A stretch of 64,000 nt of DNA, taken from NCBI RefSeq assembly GCF_009495745.1, contig NZ_WIDQ01000001.1:797016-861015 (forward strand), written 5' to 3'. How positions within the stretch are numbered: the first letter of the stretch is position 1; every line of letters begins with the position of its first letter. This document shows positions 26,044 to 35,179 of the stretch, piece by piece. Under the pieces are notes generated by a model, which was given only the letters and a program-made list of their open reading frames with translations, did not search any database and had not been told where the DNA came from. Position numbers and translations under genes: made by a program. Source of the DNA: Niveispirillum sp. SYP-B3756. Lineage in GTDB: Bacteria; Pseudomonadota; Alphaproteobacteria; Azospirillales; Azospirillaceae.

Positions 26044-27633
26044 TCAGCCGATATCCAGCCAGCGGGACGGGTTCTGGTCCAACGGGGTCGGCTGCCAGCC
26101 CTTCACCTTGGGCGATACCAGCCGGCGGCGGTTATTATGGATGATCGGGGCAACCGGGAAATCCGCCTGATACATCCGCTCCGCCTCGCCCAGCAGGGCG
26201 GCGCGGCGGGCGGGGTCCAGGCTGGCATTGGCCTCGTCCAGCTTCTGGTCGTAAGCCGGGTTTTTGTAGGCGGAGAGATTCTGCTGCTCCACATCGCTGC
26301 GCAGCAATTTCAGGAAGTTGATCGGGTCGGGGAAATCGCCGACCCAGCCATAATAGATCACATCCTTATAGCTTTTCTGGTTGCCGATGCTGGCCACCAC
26401 CCGGAATTCCTGATTGTTCAACTGGGTCTGTACGCCCAGCACCTGCTTCCACATGGCGGAAACCGCCACCATGATGCGTTTGGAATTCTCGCTGGTAGAA
26501 TGCAGGATCTCAATCTCCGGCAGCACCTTGCCGCCGGGGCCGTACCCAGCTTCGGCAAACAGCTTCTTGGCCATGGCATTGCGGTCGGCCTGGGTTTTGG
26601 CCCGCCATTCCGGCTGCGGCGGCTCATATCCCGCCACCTTGCCGCTGGGCGTGAAGCTGTAGGCCGGCAGCAGATCGCCATTCATCACCTTCTCGGTGAT
26701 CACCTCCCGGTCGATGGCCAGCGACAGGGCGGCGCGTAGCTTGGGGTTCGACTTCCAGGGCTCATGCGTCAGGTTAAAGGCCAGATAGAAGGTGGAATAG
26801 GTCGGCGTTGGCGTATAGGCGTCCTTCGCCTCCGTGCGGGCCCAGTTCACCTGGGTCACGGGCAGGTTATAGGTGGTGTCCAACTCCCCGGCGCGGAAGC
26901 GCTTCAGTTCCGTATCCAGATTTTCCGTCACGAAATGATAGACGGTGTCGATCTTCACCGCCGCCGCATCATAATAATGCGGATTGCGCACCAGCTTGTA
27001 ATGGGTCTGCGGGATCATTTCCGCCAGTTGATAGGCACCGTTGGAGATGGGCTTGGCCCCCTCTGGCCCTGGCTTCACCGGCGACAGCGACTGGTGCGAC
27101 AATTGCCCCAGGAAATAGGCGGCCGGCTCCTTCAGACTGACCTTCAAGGTGCGGTCATCCAGCGCGGTGACGCCCAGCGCCTCCAGCGGTTTGCGCCCGG
27201 CGGACACGTCGGCACCATTTTCCAGCACCCAGACGAAATAGCCATAGGGGGAGGCGGTTTTCGGGTCGGCCAGCCGGCGCCAGGCATAGACGAAATCGCC
27301 CGCCGTCACAGCACTGCCATCCGACCATTTACCATTGGCGCGCAAGTGGAAAATATAGGTCTTGCCATCGGGCGAGACCTCCCAGTTTTCCGCCGCACCC
27401 GCCTTGGGCTCCCCATCGGGGCCGGGGGTCAGCAGCCCTTCATAAAGATCGTAGATGACGAGGGAGGAATTATGCAGTTCCGCCTTGCCAGGGTCCAGCG
27501 TATCGGGGGCGGGGCCGGTGCCCCGGCGCAGCACCTTGCCGTCAGCGGCGAAAACGGGGGGGACGGTGCCGGCCAGCGCCAGGGTCAGGGCGCTGCTTGC
27601 CAGAAAGGAACGGCGGGAAACGGAATGCTGCAT
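26044..27633 (-). CDS. peptide ABC transporter substrate-binding protein (OppA-like), copy 2
   Basis: This 529-residue paralogue of the next gene shares most motifs (GPAPDTLDPGKAEL, DLYEGLLTPGPDGEP, LSLAIDREVITEKVM, FRVVASIGNQKSYKDV). Its export signal is different: MQHSVSRRSFLASSALTLALAG, a twin-arginine (SRRSFL) sequence, whereas the other copy has a plain Sec signal. AGAGAGG precedes the ATG. The two copies may therefore be folded in different compartments or load different ligands. No membrane components lie nearby. Confidence 0.92.
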   Translation of the reverse strand: MQHSVSRRSFLASSALTLALAGTVPPVFAADGKVLRRGTGPAPDTLDPGKAELHNSSLVIYDLYEGLLTPGPDGEPKAGAAENWEVSPDGKTYIFHLRANGKWSDGSAVTAGDFVYAWRRLADPKTASPYGYFVWVLENGADVSAGRKPLEALGVTALDDRTLKVSLKEPAAYFLGQLSHQSLSPVKPGPEGAKPISNGAYQLAEMIPQTHYKLVRNPHYYDAAAVKIDTVYHFVTENLDTELKRFRAGELDTTYNLPVTQVNWARTEAKDAYTPTPTYSTFYLAFNLTHEPWKSNPKLRAALSLAIDREVITEKVMNGDLLPAYSFTPSGKVAGYEPPQPEWRAKTQADRNAMAKKLFAEAGYGPGGKVLPEIEILHSTSENSKRIMVAVSAMWKQVLGVQTQLNNQEFRVVASIGNQKSYKDVIYYGWVGDFPDPINFLKLLRSDVEQQNLSAYKNPAYDQKLDEANASLDPARRAALLGEAERMYQADFPVAPIIHNNRRRLVSPKVKGWQPTPLDQNPSRWLDIG

Positions 27634-27819
27634 CTTGGCCTCTCTCTTGGGGGCGATTGCGTGAAACGCTAAGCGCAACCGTGGTCTTGCGCAACGATAT
27701 GGTTGCCGAAAGGGCGCATTCGGCATTGCACAACGGAGCCCGCGACAAAATTGCGCATTATGCTAAGCTCCAGCACAACCAACCGCTTAATCCCCTCCCT
27801 ATCCTTGGCAGGAAATATC

Positions 27820-28557
27820 ATGTTCGAATGGTTGTCCGATCCCAACGCCTGGGCCAGCCTGTTGACGCTGACCGCGTTGGAGATCGTGCTGGGCATCGAC
27901 AATATTATTTTCATCTCCATCATGGCCAACCGGCTGCCGGAACATCAGCAGGCCAAGGCGCGCCAGTTCGGTCTGGCGCTGGCCCTGATCAGCCGGTTGG
28001 CGCTGCTGGCCTCCATCGCCTGGATCGTCAAGCTGACCGACCCGATCTTTACCGTGTTCGATCTGGGCATTTCGGTCCGCGACCTGATCCTGCTCTTCGG
28101 CGGTCTGTTCCTGCTCTATAAGGGCACGGCGGAAATCCACCATACGATGGAAGGCCATGCCGAAGATGGTGGGCCGTCGCGGGCGGCGGCCACCTTTGGC
28201 GGCGTGATCATGCAGATCATGGTGCTGGATATCGTCTTCTCGCTGGACAGCGTGATTACCGCGGTCGGCATGGCCAGCCAATTGCCGGTGATGATCACCG
28301 CTGTCATCATTGCCGTGGGCGTGATGCTGTTCGCCGCCGGCCCCACCAGCCGTTTCGTGCAGAATCACCCGACGGTGAAGATGCTGGCGCTCAGCTTCCT
28401 GATCCTGGTCGGCGTGGCGCTGATCGCCGACGGGCTGCATTTCCACATTCCCAAGGGCTATCTCTACTTCGCCATCGCCTTCTCGGTGGCGGTGGAAATG
28501 CTCAATCTGGCAGCGTCCAAGCGCCGCCGGCGCAAGGAAGGAGCGGCGGGCCACTGA
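27820..28557 (+). CDS. TerC family integral membrane protein
   Basis: A 245-residue protein with about seven membrane helices. The two conserved acidic motifs of TerC are present: ALEIVLGIDNIIFIS near the N-terminus and IMVLDIVFSLDSVITAVG in the middle. TerC proteins are implicated in metal-ion efflux and in loading of secreted enzymes. The C-terminus is basic (SKRRRRKEG). An AGGA precedes the ATG at the usual distance. The gene is divergent from the peptide-binding pair and ends at a strong terminator. Confidence 0.93.
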   Translation: MFEWLSDPNAWASLLTLTALEIVLGIDNIIFISIMANRLPEHQQAKARQFGLALALISRLALLASIAWIVKLTDPIFTVFDLGISVRDLILLFGGLFLLYKGTAEIHHTMEGHAEDGGPSRAAATFGGVIMQIMVLDIVFSLDSVITAVGMASQLPVMITAVIIAVGVMLFAAGPTSRFVQNHPTVKMLALSFLILVGVALIADGLHFHIPKGYLYFAIAFSVAVEMLNLAASKRRRRKEGAAGH

Positions 28558-28584
28558 CCCTTCGCCTATCCTGTGCTATGTGAA

Positions 28585-28611
28585 GGGGGCGGCGTCCGGC
28601 CGCCCCCTTTT
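28585..28611 (+). terminator. intrinsic terminator after terC-like gene
   Basis: The perfect 8-bp stem GGGGGCGG/CCGCCCCC with a 7-nt loop is followed by TTTT. Confidence 0.9.
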
Positions 28612-28637
28612 CTTTGTCCCATCACCGCCGGTTCCCC

Positions 28638-29006
28638 ATGCCGATCCGCCTTACCCTGCGTCTGGATTTCGCCAATGGTCACCGGCTGGGCCCCGGCAAG
28701 GTGCGGCTGCTGGAAGCGATTGACGAACATGGTTCCATCTCTGCCGCCGGGCGGGCGCTGGGCATGTCCTATCGCCGGGCCTGGCTGCTGCTGGATGAAA
28801 TCAACCGCGCCTTCACCCAACCCGCCGTCGCTGGCCAGACCGGCGGCAGTGGCGGCGGCGGCACAGCACTGACCGATTGGGGGCGCGAACTGGTCACGCT
28901 TTATCGCGGGCTGGAGGCCAGCAGCACCGGGGCGGGGGTTGGTGGGCTGGAACGGATCGATGCCATGCTGAACCCGGCGGAAATCAACCTGAACCCTCAG
29001 AAATAA
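28638..29006 (+). CDS. ModE-type winged-helix regulator (single domain)
   Basis: This 122-residue protein has the ModE N-terminal DNA-binding layout: LGPGKVRLLEAIDEHGSISAAGRALGMSYRRAWLLLDEINRAF, followed by GGGGTALTDWGRELVTLYRGLE. There is no molybdate-binding (TOBE/MOP) domain, so it either senses through another protein or is a general repressor. LysR-type helices share this motif, but the length and the W-L-L-L-D-E segment favour ModE. No mod transporter genes are in the window. It precedes the phosphatase gene by 19 bases and is probably co-transcribed. Confidence 0.85.
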   Translation: MPIRLTLRLDFANGHRLGPGKVRLLEAIDEHGSISAAGRALGMSYRRAWLLLDEINRAFTQPAVAGQTGGSGGGGTALTDWGRELVTLYRGLEASSTGAGVGGLERIDAMLNPAEINLNPQK

Positions 29007-29025
29007 CGTCACCGGTCACGATAAA

Positions 29026-29493
29026 ATGATCAATATCCTGTTCGTTTGCACGGGCAATATCTGTCGCTCCCCCACCGCGGAGGGCGTGTTCCGCCATCTG
29101 GTGGACAGGGAAGGCCTGTCCGACCGGCTGTCGGTCGACAGTGCCGGCACCCATGCCTATCATGTGGGGGAAAGCCCGGATCATCGTTCCATCGCCGCCG
29201 CCGCCCGGCGCGGCTATGACCTGTCGGACCTGCGGGCGCGCGTGCTGGTACCAGCCGATTATGACCGGTTTGACCTGCTGCTGGCCATGGATCGCGGGCA
29301 TCTGGAGATCATGCGGCGCAAGCAGCCGCCGGGATCGACGGCGCGGCTGGCCCTGTTCATGGCCGAAGCCCCACCACCTCTGACCAACCGCGACGTCCCC
29401 GACCCCTATTACGGGGAGGGCCGGCATTTCGGAGAGGTGCTGGATCTGGTGGAGGCCGGCAGTCGGGCCTGGATCAAGGCATTGCTTGATTAG
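29026..29493 (+). CDS. low-molecular-weight protein-tyrosine phosphatase
   Basis: This 155-residue enzyme has the P-loop CTGNICRS (C-x5-R-S, with the catalytic Cys near residue 8) and the general-acid loop VPDPYYG. The order and length are those of LMW-PTPs, which act on phosphotyrosine in bacterial regulatory proteins, often for exopolysaccharide control. No tyrosine kinase or polysaccharide genes are nearby. A long perfect palindrome follows the stop. Confidence 0.94.
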   Translation: MINILFVCTGNICRSPTAEGVFRHLVDREGLSDRLSVDSAGTHAYHVGESPDHRSIAAAARRGYDLSDLRARVLVPADYDRFDLLLAMDRGHLEIMRRKQPPGSTARLALFMAEAPPPLTNRDVPDPYYGEGRHFGEVLDLVEAGSRAWIKALLD

Positions 29494-29523
29494 CCGTAAC
29501 CGGTCACGGAATTGTACGCTGTT

Positions 29524-29557
29524 GCCGTGATAAGAACCGGTCGGTTCTTATCACGGC
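29524..29557. terminator. perfect palindrome, bidirectional terminator candidate
   Basis: Sixteen-base perfect arms (GCCGTGATAAGAACCG and complement) are separated by two bases. It lies between the convergent phosphatase and NUDIX genes. A second, shorter inverted pair (ACCAAGTTG/CAACTTGGT) flanks 29583-29620. Confidence 0.65.
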
Positions 29558-29621
29558 CCTCAATCGCCGGCCGGCGCCGCCGTACCAAGTTGCGATGCGC
29601 AGAACTCATCACAACTTGGTT

Positions 29622-30473
29622 TTACCGCCGCAAACCCCGGCATAGATCCAGATATTCCGGATGGTCCGGCCCCAGCCAGCCATGGCGGACCAGGAAGTCG
29701 ATCACCACCAGATTGACGTTGAATTTCCAGTCATCCGTCTGGGCGATGCTGGCAGCCACCTTCTCCAGCGGCCATAGCTCGAACCGCTCCACCTCCCCAT
29801 CGGTATTGCGGGGGATGAAATCGGCCGGCAGTTCCAGATCATAGATGAACAGAACATCCGGCTTCAGGCCCTTTTTCTGTTCCATGACATAGGTGATGGC
29901 CCCCACCGGCCGGGCCTGCAGGGCCAGGTCTGGCGGCAGGTCGGCTTCCTCCCGTGCTTCCTTCAGCAGATTTTCCTGCAAGCTCAGGCCCAGCGGCTGG
30001 CCACCGGCGACCAGATTATCATATTGGCCCGGGGCCACGCCGCGATCCATGGCCCGCTTGCCGACCCACAGGTGAATGCCATCGGCCCGGCGGACAAAGC
30101 CGTTAATATGAACGCCATAGGCGGTGACACCGAAAAACGGGATGGCGGCACGGTCCATGGCCAGCAGCGGTGCCGTCCCCCAGCCCGTCTGCACCCCATA
30201 CATTTCCCGGCGCAAGCGGGGGATGACCCCATCCACCACCAGATGTTTCAACACCGAACCGACAGCCTCGCTGCGCTGATCCGGCTGGTCCAGCGCAGGG
30301 GACAGGCCCACCCCCTCCCCCTCTGGTCGAAAAACATCAGGAAAGGACAGTAACCGATCACGAAATGCCGGGCGTATCCACCCAACCAGATGGCTTTCCA
30401 CCCGAAAGGGGCGAAAACCCGCCATATCGTGACTGTTGCAGCGTTTGATATGGCGCAGGAAGCCGCTGGGCAT
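29622..30473 (-). CDS. NUDIX hydrolase, DUF4743/thiamine-pyrophosphokinase-related type
   Basis: This 283-residue protein has an N-terminal DUF4743 domain (VGWIRPAFRDRLLSFPDVF) and a NUDIX box GGQPLGLSLQENLLKEAREEADL (G-x5-E-x7-R-E-x-x-E-E). The middle segment, VTAYGVHINGFVRRADGIHLWVGKRA, is typical of the eukaryotic and alphaproteobacterial Tnr3-like NUDIX group. Those enzymes act on oxidised thiamine diphosphates. The substrate here is inference. It is followed by the MFS gene on the same strand (the MFS gene lies upstream, about 1 kb). Confidence 0.88.
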   Translation of the reverse strand: MPSGFLRHIKRCNSHDMAGFRPFRVESHLVGWIRPAFRDRLLSFPDVFRPEGEGVGLSPALDQPDQRSEAVGSVLKHLVVDGVIPRLRREMYGVQTGWGTAPLLAMDRAAIPFFGVTAYGVHINGFVRRADGIHLWVGKRAMDRGVAPGQYDNLVAGGQPLGLSLQENLLKEAREEADLPPDLALQARPVGAITYVMEQKKGLKPDVLFIYDLELPADFIPRNTDGEVERFELWPLEKVAASIAQTDDWKFNVNLVVIDFLVRHGWLGPDHPEYLDLCRGLRR

Positions 30474-30487
30474 GGTTCTGGCTTTTC

Positions 30488-31744
30488 TCAGGCTGTTTCG
30501 CCGGTGCGGGCGATGATGGGGGAGGGGGCGGCCCGCCGCAAGGCCCAGATGGCGATCAGCCCCGCCAGCAGCAGACAGCCCGCCCCAAAAAAGAAGGGGA
30601 TGCCGGCCTTCAGGCTGTGGCTGCTCTCGCCCGCTGTGAACAGGCCGTACAGTTCCGCCCCGATCAGGGGGGCAAAGATGAAGGTCACGCTCTGCACGCT
30701 GGCAAAGGCACCCTGCACCGCCCCTTGTTCATTGGCCCCGACCGAGCGGGTCACCACGCTCTGAATCGCCGGCGAACTGATGCCGGCCAGGGCATGGATG
30801 AGGATGGCCCCCACGAACAGCGCCCCGCTGCCCGCCATGCCATAGCCCAGATAGGCCAAGGCCTCGACAGTCAGGCCCAGCAGGACTGTGCGCGCCTCTC
30901 CCAGTCGGCGAACGATGCGGCTGATCAAAACGCCCTGCACCACGGCCGTGGCAAGGCCCAAGGCGGCCAGGGACAGGCCGTTTTCCAGCTCCCCCCATTT
31001 GAACAGCTTGGTGGTGTACAGCACCCAGATGGTTTGCAGCATACCCATGGCCAGCACCGAACAGGTGCGCGTGGCCGCCAGCCCCAGCACGGCCGGGTGC
31101 TTGAACAGCGCCGCCAAGCTGCCCACCGGGTTGGCGCGGCGCCAGCTGAAGGGCCGGCGGTTGGCGGGGGCCAGCGATTCGGGCAGCACGAACAGGCCAT
31201 AGAGGAAATTCAGCCCCGCCAGCCCGGCGGCCACCATGAAGGGCAGGCGCAGATGGATTTCCCCCAGCAACCCGCCCAGGGCCGGCCCGGCAATGAAGCC
31301 CAGCCCGAAGGCCGCCCCGACCAGCCCGAAATTCTTTGCCCGATTCTCGGCGGTGGAGATATCGGCAATATAGGCATTGGCGGCGGTGATATTGGCCGCT
31401 GTCACCCCGGCGATCAGCCGCGCCGCCAGCAGCCAAACCAGGCCGGGGGCAAAGACCATGAAGAGCTGGTCGATGGCGGCCCCGGCGACCGAGGCCAGGA
31501 TGACCGGCCGCCGCCCAAACCGGTCAGACAAAGCCCCCAGCACCGGGGCGAAGAGGAATTGCATGATGGAGAAGCTGGCCACCATCATCCCCATCCACCA
31601 GGCGGCATGGGCATCATCGGCACTGAAATGCCGGACCAGCGATGGCACCACGGGAATGACCAGACCAAAGGTCAGCACATCCAGGAAGATGGTGACCAGA
31701 ATGAAGGGAATGCCGGCCTGACGGGCAGGCTTTCTATGCGACAT
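30488..31744 (-). CDS. MFS transporter, TetA/TCR-like
   Basis: A 418-residue, 12-helix major facilitator. Helix 1 reads [25 protein letters not shown], followed by the A-motif [14 protein letters not shown] and the antiporter-type motif C region [16 protein letters not shown]. This is the tetracycline-efflux (TCR1.2/TetA) style of drug:H+ antiporter, but chromosomal members often export other compounds. The start was placed at MSHRKPARQ; the longer frame has no better RBS. The stop lies 14 bases from the NUDIX gene start, so the two are probably one transcript. Confidence 0.9.
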   Translation of the reverse strand: MSHRKPARQAGIPFILVTIFLDVLTFGLVIPVVPSLVRHFSADDAHAAWWMGMMVASFSIMQFLFAPVLGALSDRFGRRPVILASVAGAAIDQLFMVFAPGLVWLLAARLIAGVTAANITAANAYIADISTAENRAKNFGLVGAAFGLGFIAGPALGGLLGEIHLRLPFMVAAGLAGLNFLYGLFVLPESLAPANRRPFSWRRANPVGSLAALFKHPAVLGLAATRTCSVLAMGMLQTIWVLYTTKLFKWGELENGLSLAALGLATAVVQGVLISRIVRRLGEARTVLLGLTVEALAYLGYGMAGSGALFVGAILIHALAGISSPAIQSVVTRSVGANEQGAVQGAFASVQSVTFIFAPLIGAELYGLFTAGESSHSLKAGIPFFFGAGCLLLAGLIAIWALRRAAPSPIIARTGETA

Positions 31745-31866
31745 GGGGGGGCAATCCAGGCGGGCGAGGGTGCGCCTTGATAGCAGAGGCAGACCCAAGC
31801 CGCAGCCACCGCTTTTTTGGATTTTGGGCCTGTGCGCCAGCCTCTCGCCGCGCTATATCAGATCGC

Positions 31867-32058
31867 ATGAGCGCGATACTTATCTTCCTCATGGTCCTGG
31901 CCATGATCGCCACCCTGGCCGTTCTGATCGTCGGCCTGTTCGGCATGGCGCGGGGCGGCGATTTCAACGCCAAATATGGCAACCGCCTGATGTGGTGGCG
32001 TGTGCGCCTGCAGGTGCTGGCGCTGGTTCTGTTCGCGCTGGTCTTCATCGCGTCTTGA
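31867..32058 (+). CDS. twin transmembrane (HIG1-like) protein
   Basis: This 63-residue protein has two membrane helices (MSAILIFLMVLAMIATLAVLIVGLFGM and RLQVLALVLFALVFIA) linked by the loop ARGGDFNAKYGNRLMWWRVR. The loop motif G-G-x(F)-N-x-K-Y-x-N-x-x-M-x-x-R is that of the alphaproteobacterial HIG1 family, related to proteins that associate with cytochrome oxidase. It lies 69 bases upstream of the cobalamin adenosyltransferase gene; that pairing is frequent in alphaproteobacteria. Confidence 0.87.
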   Translation: MSAILIFLMVLAMIATLAVLIVGLFGMARGGDFNAKYGNRLMWWRVRLQVLALVLFALVFIAS

Positions 32059-32127
32059 TCGGGGCTGCCCCGCCCTCTATCTCCTGCGGTAACAGTTCAT
32101 TGGCAGTTCATTCCGGCGGGGTTTCCC

Positions 32128-32721
32128 ATGGTCAGGCTGACGCGCATCTATACCCGTGGCGGGGACAAGGGCCAGACCTCGCTGGGCGATGGCAGCCGCG
32201 TGCCCAAACATGATCTGCGCGTGGTGGCCTATGGCACGGTGGATGAGGCCAATGCCGCCCTGGGCCTGGCCCGGCTGCATACTGGCGGGCGGCCCGATGA
32301 GGCGCTGCTGGTCGATGCCGATGCCATGCTGGGCCGTATCCAGAATGATCTGTTCGATCTGGGGGCCGATCTCTGTACCCCGGAACAGGAAAATCCGCCC
32401 TATCCGCCGCTGCGCATCATCGACCGGCAGGTCAACCGGTTGGAGGCGGAGATTGACCGCATGAATGAACAACTCTCCCCGCTGAACAGCTTCATCCTGC
32501 CCGGCGGCAGCCCGGCTGCCGCCTTCCTGCATCTCGGCCGCACCATCGTGCGCCGGGCCGAGCGGGAGATGACCGAATTGGCGCTGCATGAAGCGGTGGG
32601 GGCACCGGCGCTGAAATATATCAACCGCCTCTCCGACCATCTGTTCGTGCTGGGCCGCTATCTGAACGATAAGGGTGCTGGCGATGTGCTGTGGGTGCCG
32701 GGCTTGACGCGCGGGGAGTGA
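32128..32721 (+). CDS. cob(I)yrinic acid a,c-diamide / cob(I)alamin adenosyltransferase, PduO type
   Basis: This 197-residue enzyme forms adenosylcobalamin. The PduO-type motifs are complete: RIYTRGGDKGQTSLGDGSRVPKHDLRVVAYGTVDEANAALG at the N-terminus (ATP site), then the NQL-like FILPGGSPAAAFLHLGRTIVRRAER signature and YINRLSDHLFVLGRYL. No cobalamin riboswitch is visible in the 69-base gap upstream. Adenosylcobalamin would serve enzymes encoded elsewhere. Confidence 0.95.
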   Translation: MVRLTRIYTRGGDKGQTSLGDGSRVPKHDLRVVAYGTVDEANAALGLARLHTGGRPDEALLVDADAMLGRIQNDLFDLGADLCTPEQENPPYPPLRIIDRQVNRLEAEIDRMNEQLSPLNSFILPGGSPAAAFLHLGRTIVRRAEREMTELALHEAVGAPALKYINRLSDHLFVLGRYLNDKGAGDVLWVPGLTRGE

Positions 32722-32781
32722 AGCCGCGATCGCAGTGCATTGCACCCTTGCATTTGAAACGGTTTTCGCTAATATCTTCCT

Positions 32782-32797
32782 ATTACGTAAACGTAAT
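32782..32797. promoter_or_regulatory. palindromic operator candidate ATTACGTAAACGTAAT
   Basis: A perfect 7+2+7 palindrome in the control region of etfBA. It resembles the TTTACGT-AA-ACGTAAA type of sites described for MerR-family LiuR regulators of branched-chain amino-acid degradation. That resemblance is from memory and is inference. Confidence 0.4.
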
Positions 32798-32936
32798 GCA
32801 CCGGCTGAAATGTTGCGATGCAACATGGTGGGCGGAATGGAAGGTGCGTAAGATGGCAGGGTTTGCCGGCCTGGACGGGATGCTTGTTGCTGGATTGGAT
32901 ATAAAATTACAATCTAGCAGCAATTGGCGCATTCTA

Positions 32937-32966
32937 TTGACAGGTGCGTCGCAGCAATCCTATCTT
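32937..32966 (+). promoter_or_regulatory. candidate sigma-70 promoter of etfB
   Basis: A consensus TTGACA is followed after 18 bases by TATCTT, about 135 bases before the etfB ATG. Confidence 0.5.
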
Positions 32967-33100
32967 TCGGCCCGTTTATACGGGCTGGACGGCAGGCGAC
33001 AAATGCCCAATCTTATGCCCCCGAACATAAGGCTGAATGCCTGTTAAACGGCCGGGATGCCTGTCCTTCCCGGCCAGACATGAAGCAAGGGGATCGCCGA

Positions 33101-33850
33101 ATGAAACTCCTGGTCGCCGTAAAGCGCGTTGTTGATTACAACGTGAAGGTCCGCGTGAAGCCCGACGAGAGCGGTGTCGAGCTGGCGAATGTAAAGATGT
33201 CGATGAACCCGTTCGACGAGATCGCGGTTGAAGAAGCGGTTCGTCTGAAGGAAGCCGGCAAGGCGACGGAGATCGTGGTTGTCTCCATCGGGCCGACGGC
33301 GGCGCAGGAAACCATCCGCACCGGTCTGGCCATGGGTGGCGATCGCGGCATTCTGGTGCAGACCGACGCAGAGGTGCAGCCGCTGGCCGTCGCCAAGCTG
33401 CTGAAGGCGGTGGTGGCCAAGGAAGCGCCCGACCTGGTGATCCTGGGCAAGCAGGCCATTGACGATGACGCCAACCAGACCGGTCAGGCGCTGGCGGCCC
33501 TGCTGGGCTGGGGCCAGGGGACGTTTGCATCCAAGGTGGCGCCGGCCGATGGCAAGGTTTCGGTAACGCGTGAGATCGATGGCGGCCTGGAGACGGTGGA
33601 ACTGAAGCTGCCGGCGGTGGTGACCACCGACCTGCGCCTGAACGAGCCGCGCTATGCCTCCCTGCCCAACATCATGAAGGCGAAGAAGAAGCCGATCGAG
33701 GTGCTGGCGCCGGACGCGCTCGGCGTGGACATCACCCCGCGCCTGACCACGCTGAAAGTGACCGAACCGCCCAAGCGCAAGGGCGGCATCAAGGTCGCCA
33801 GCGTGGACGAGCTGGTTGCCAAGCTGCGCGATGACGCGCGCGTGATCTGA
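33101..33850 (+). CDS. etfB: electron transfer flavoprotein beta subunit
   Basis: This 249-residue AMP-binding subunit of ETF starts [22 protein letters not shown]. It has the dehydrogenase-recognition loop region [21 protein letters not shown] (the Leu-anchored ETF-beta signature) and [30 protein letters not shown] takes electrons from acyl-CoA and related dehydrogenases and passes them to ETF-ubiquinone oxidoreductase. AAGGGGA precedes the ATG. A family B repeat lies between it and etfA. Confidence 0.97.
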   Translation: MKLLVAVKRVVDYNVKVRVKPDESGVELANVKMSMNPFDEIAVEEAVRLKEAGKATEIVVVSIGPTAAQETIRTGLAMGGDRGILVQTDAEVQPLAVAKLLKAVVAKEAPDLVILGKQAIDDDANQTGQALAALLGWGQGTFASKVAPADGKVSVTREIDGGLETVELKLPAVVTTDLRLNEPRYASLPNIMKAKKKPIEVLAPDALGVDITPRLTTLKVTEPPKRKGGIKVASVDELVAKLRDDARVI

Positions 33851-33929
33851 GCCTGCTGTAACGCCGACGGCTTTGTGGGCGGTTGTTTCTGGCTGTAGAG
33901 GGTTCCACCCCGGTTTTCAAAATCTCTCC

Positions 33930-34012
33930 CGTCACCCCGGCGCAGGCCGGGGTCCAGCTTCGTAGAGCGATGCGCCTGTGATTCTGGACCCCGGCCTTCG
34001 CCGGGGTGACGG
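33930..34012. repeat. REP-like inverted repeat, family B, copy 2
   Basis: Arms CCGTCACCCCGGCG plus AGGCCGGGGTCCAG face their complements around CTTCGTAGAGCGATGCGCCTG. It lies in the 243-base gap between etfB and etfA, so it is transcribed within an operon and could fold in the mRNA, where it might shield or insulate one message from the other. Confidence 0.87.
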
Positions 34013-34093
34013 TTGAGAGAGAGGGGGAACGAAAGCCCAAAAGGCCACGACTACCACCGCAAAGCCGCTCCCCCGATTGAGGAGACACCCATC

Positions 34094-35035
34094 ATGAGCA
34101 TTCTGGTAATCGCCGAACCCACGACCGGCGCTGTGAAAAAGCCGACGCTGACCGCCCTGGGGGCGGCGGCGAAAATCGGTGGTGAGACGCATGTGCTGGT
34201 GGCCGGCCAGGGCGTGGCCGATGCCGGTGCGGCCGCCGCCAAGGCGGCCGGTGTGGCCAAGGCGCTGGTGGCGGATGCCGCCGAATATGCCAACCCGCTG
34301 GCCGAGAACTTCGCCCCGCTGGTGGTGGCCGCCGTGAAGGCCGGTGGCTACGGCCATGTGCTGTTCCCCGCCACCACCTTCGGCAAGAATTTGGCCCCGC
34401 GCGTGGCGGCCCTGCTGGATGTGCAGCAGATCAGCGAGATCAGCGGCGTGGTGTCACCCGACACGTTCGAACGCCCGATCTATGCCGGCAATGCCATCGC
34501 CACGGTGAAGTCAACCGATGCCATCAAGGTGATCACCGTGCGCGGCACGGCGTTTGAGGCGGCGGCGGAGACCGGTGGCGCTGGCGTGGTGGAGGCCCTG
34601 GCCGCCACGGGTGATGCCGGCCTGTCCAGCTTTGTCGGCGCTGAACTGACCAAGTCGGAACGGCCGGAACTGACGGCGGCGCGGGTGATTGTCTCGGGCG
34701 GTCGCGGGATGCAGTCGGGCGAGAATTTCCCGCTGCTGGACGCGCTGGCCGACAAGCTGGGGGCGGCCGTGGGCGCCAGCCGCGCGGCGGTGGATGCCGG
34801 TTTCGTGCCCAACGACTATCAGGTCGGCCAGACCGGCAAGATCGTGGCCCCGGAACTCTATATCGCCGTCGGTATCTCCGGTGCCATCCAGCATCTGGCC
34901 GGCATGAAAGACAGCAAGGTCATCGTCGCCATCAACAAGGATGAAGAGGCGCCGATGTTCCAGGTGGCCGATTACGGCATCGTCGGCGATCTGTTCAAGA
35001 TCGTCCCGGAACTGACCGCCGCACTGGCGAAGTAA
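34094..35035 (+). CDS. etfA: electron transfer flavoprotein alpha subunit
   Basis: This 313-residue FAD-binding partner of EtfB starts [22 protein letters not shown]. The FAD domain carries [70 protein letters not shown] and [23 protein letters not shown]. Together they form the ETF signature. An ATG further upstream is out of character and lies in the repeat-flank, so the start was set at MSILVIAEP. The 3-hydroxyacyl-CoA dehydrogenase gene follows after 144 bases. Confidence 0.97.
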   Translation: MSILVIAEPTTGAVKKPTLTALGAAAKIGGETHVLVAGQGVADAGAAAAKAAGVAKALVADAAEYANPLAENFAPLVVAAVKAGGYGHVLFPATTFGKNLAPRVAALLDVQQISEISGVVSPDTFERPIYAGNAIATVKSTDAIKVITVRGTAFEAAAETGGAGVVEALAATGDAGLSSFVGAELTKSERPELTAARVIVSGGRGMQSGENFPLLDALADKLGAAVGASRAAVDAGFVPNDYQVGQTGKIVAPELYIAVGISGAIQHLAGMKDSKVIVAINKDEEAPMFQVADYGIVGDLFKIVPELTAALAK

Positions 35036-35179
35036 AGGGCTGTGGCCGCTGCACCCGACCCCAAGGGGCAAGGTGCAGCGGCGCACTTACATATTGGACA
35101 TTTGTCGCGGGGCCATATCGCCCCCATCCGTGGCAGAATAGCCGCCATAGGTTTCCAACCCGGCGCGGGGGAATAGGTG

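Larger units (their letters stand above)
32722..33100. other. 380-base regulatory gap upstream of etfB
   Basis: No convincing gene lies here; an open frame at 32691-33047 has poor composition. The gap is more AT-rich than its surroundings. It contains a 16-bp palindrome (32782), a good sigma-70 promoter (32937) and the strong AAGGGGA RBS of etfB. This is the likely control region of the etfBA-hbd genes. Confidence 0.6.

Noticed and set aside
32059..32127. Possible cobalamin riboswitch before the adenosyltransferase gene
   Set aside because: The gap is only 69 bases and lacks the conserved B12-box; the element needs about 200 bases.
32691..33047. Open frame of 118 codons in the gap before etfB
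   Set aside because: It overlaps the adenosyltransferase end and an apparent control region; composition is not protein-like.
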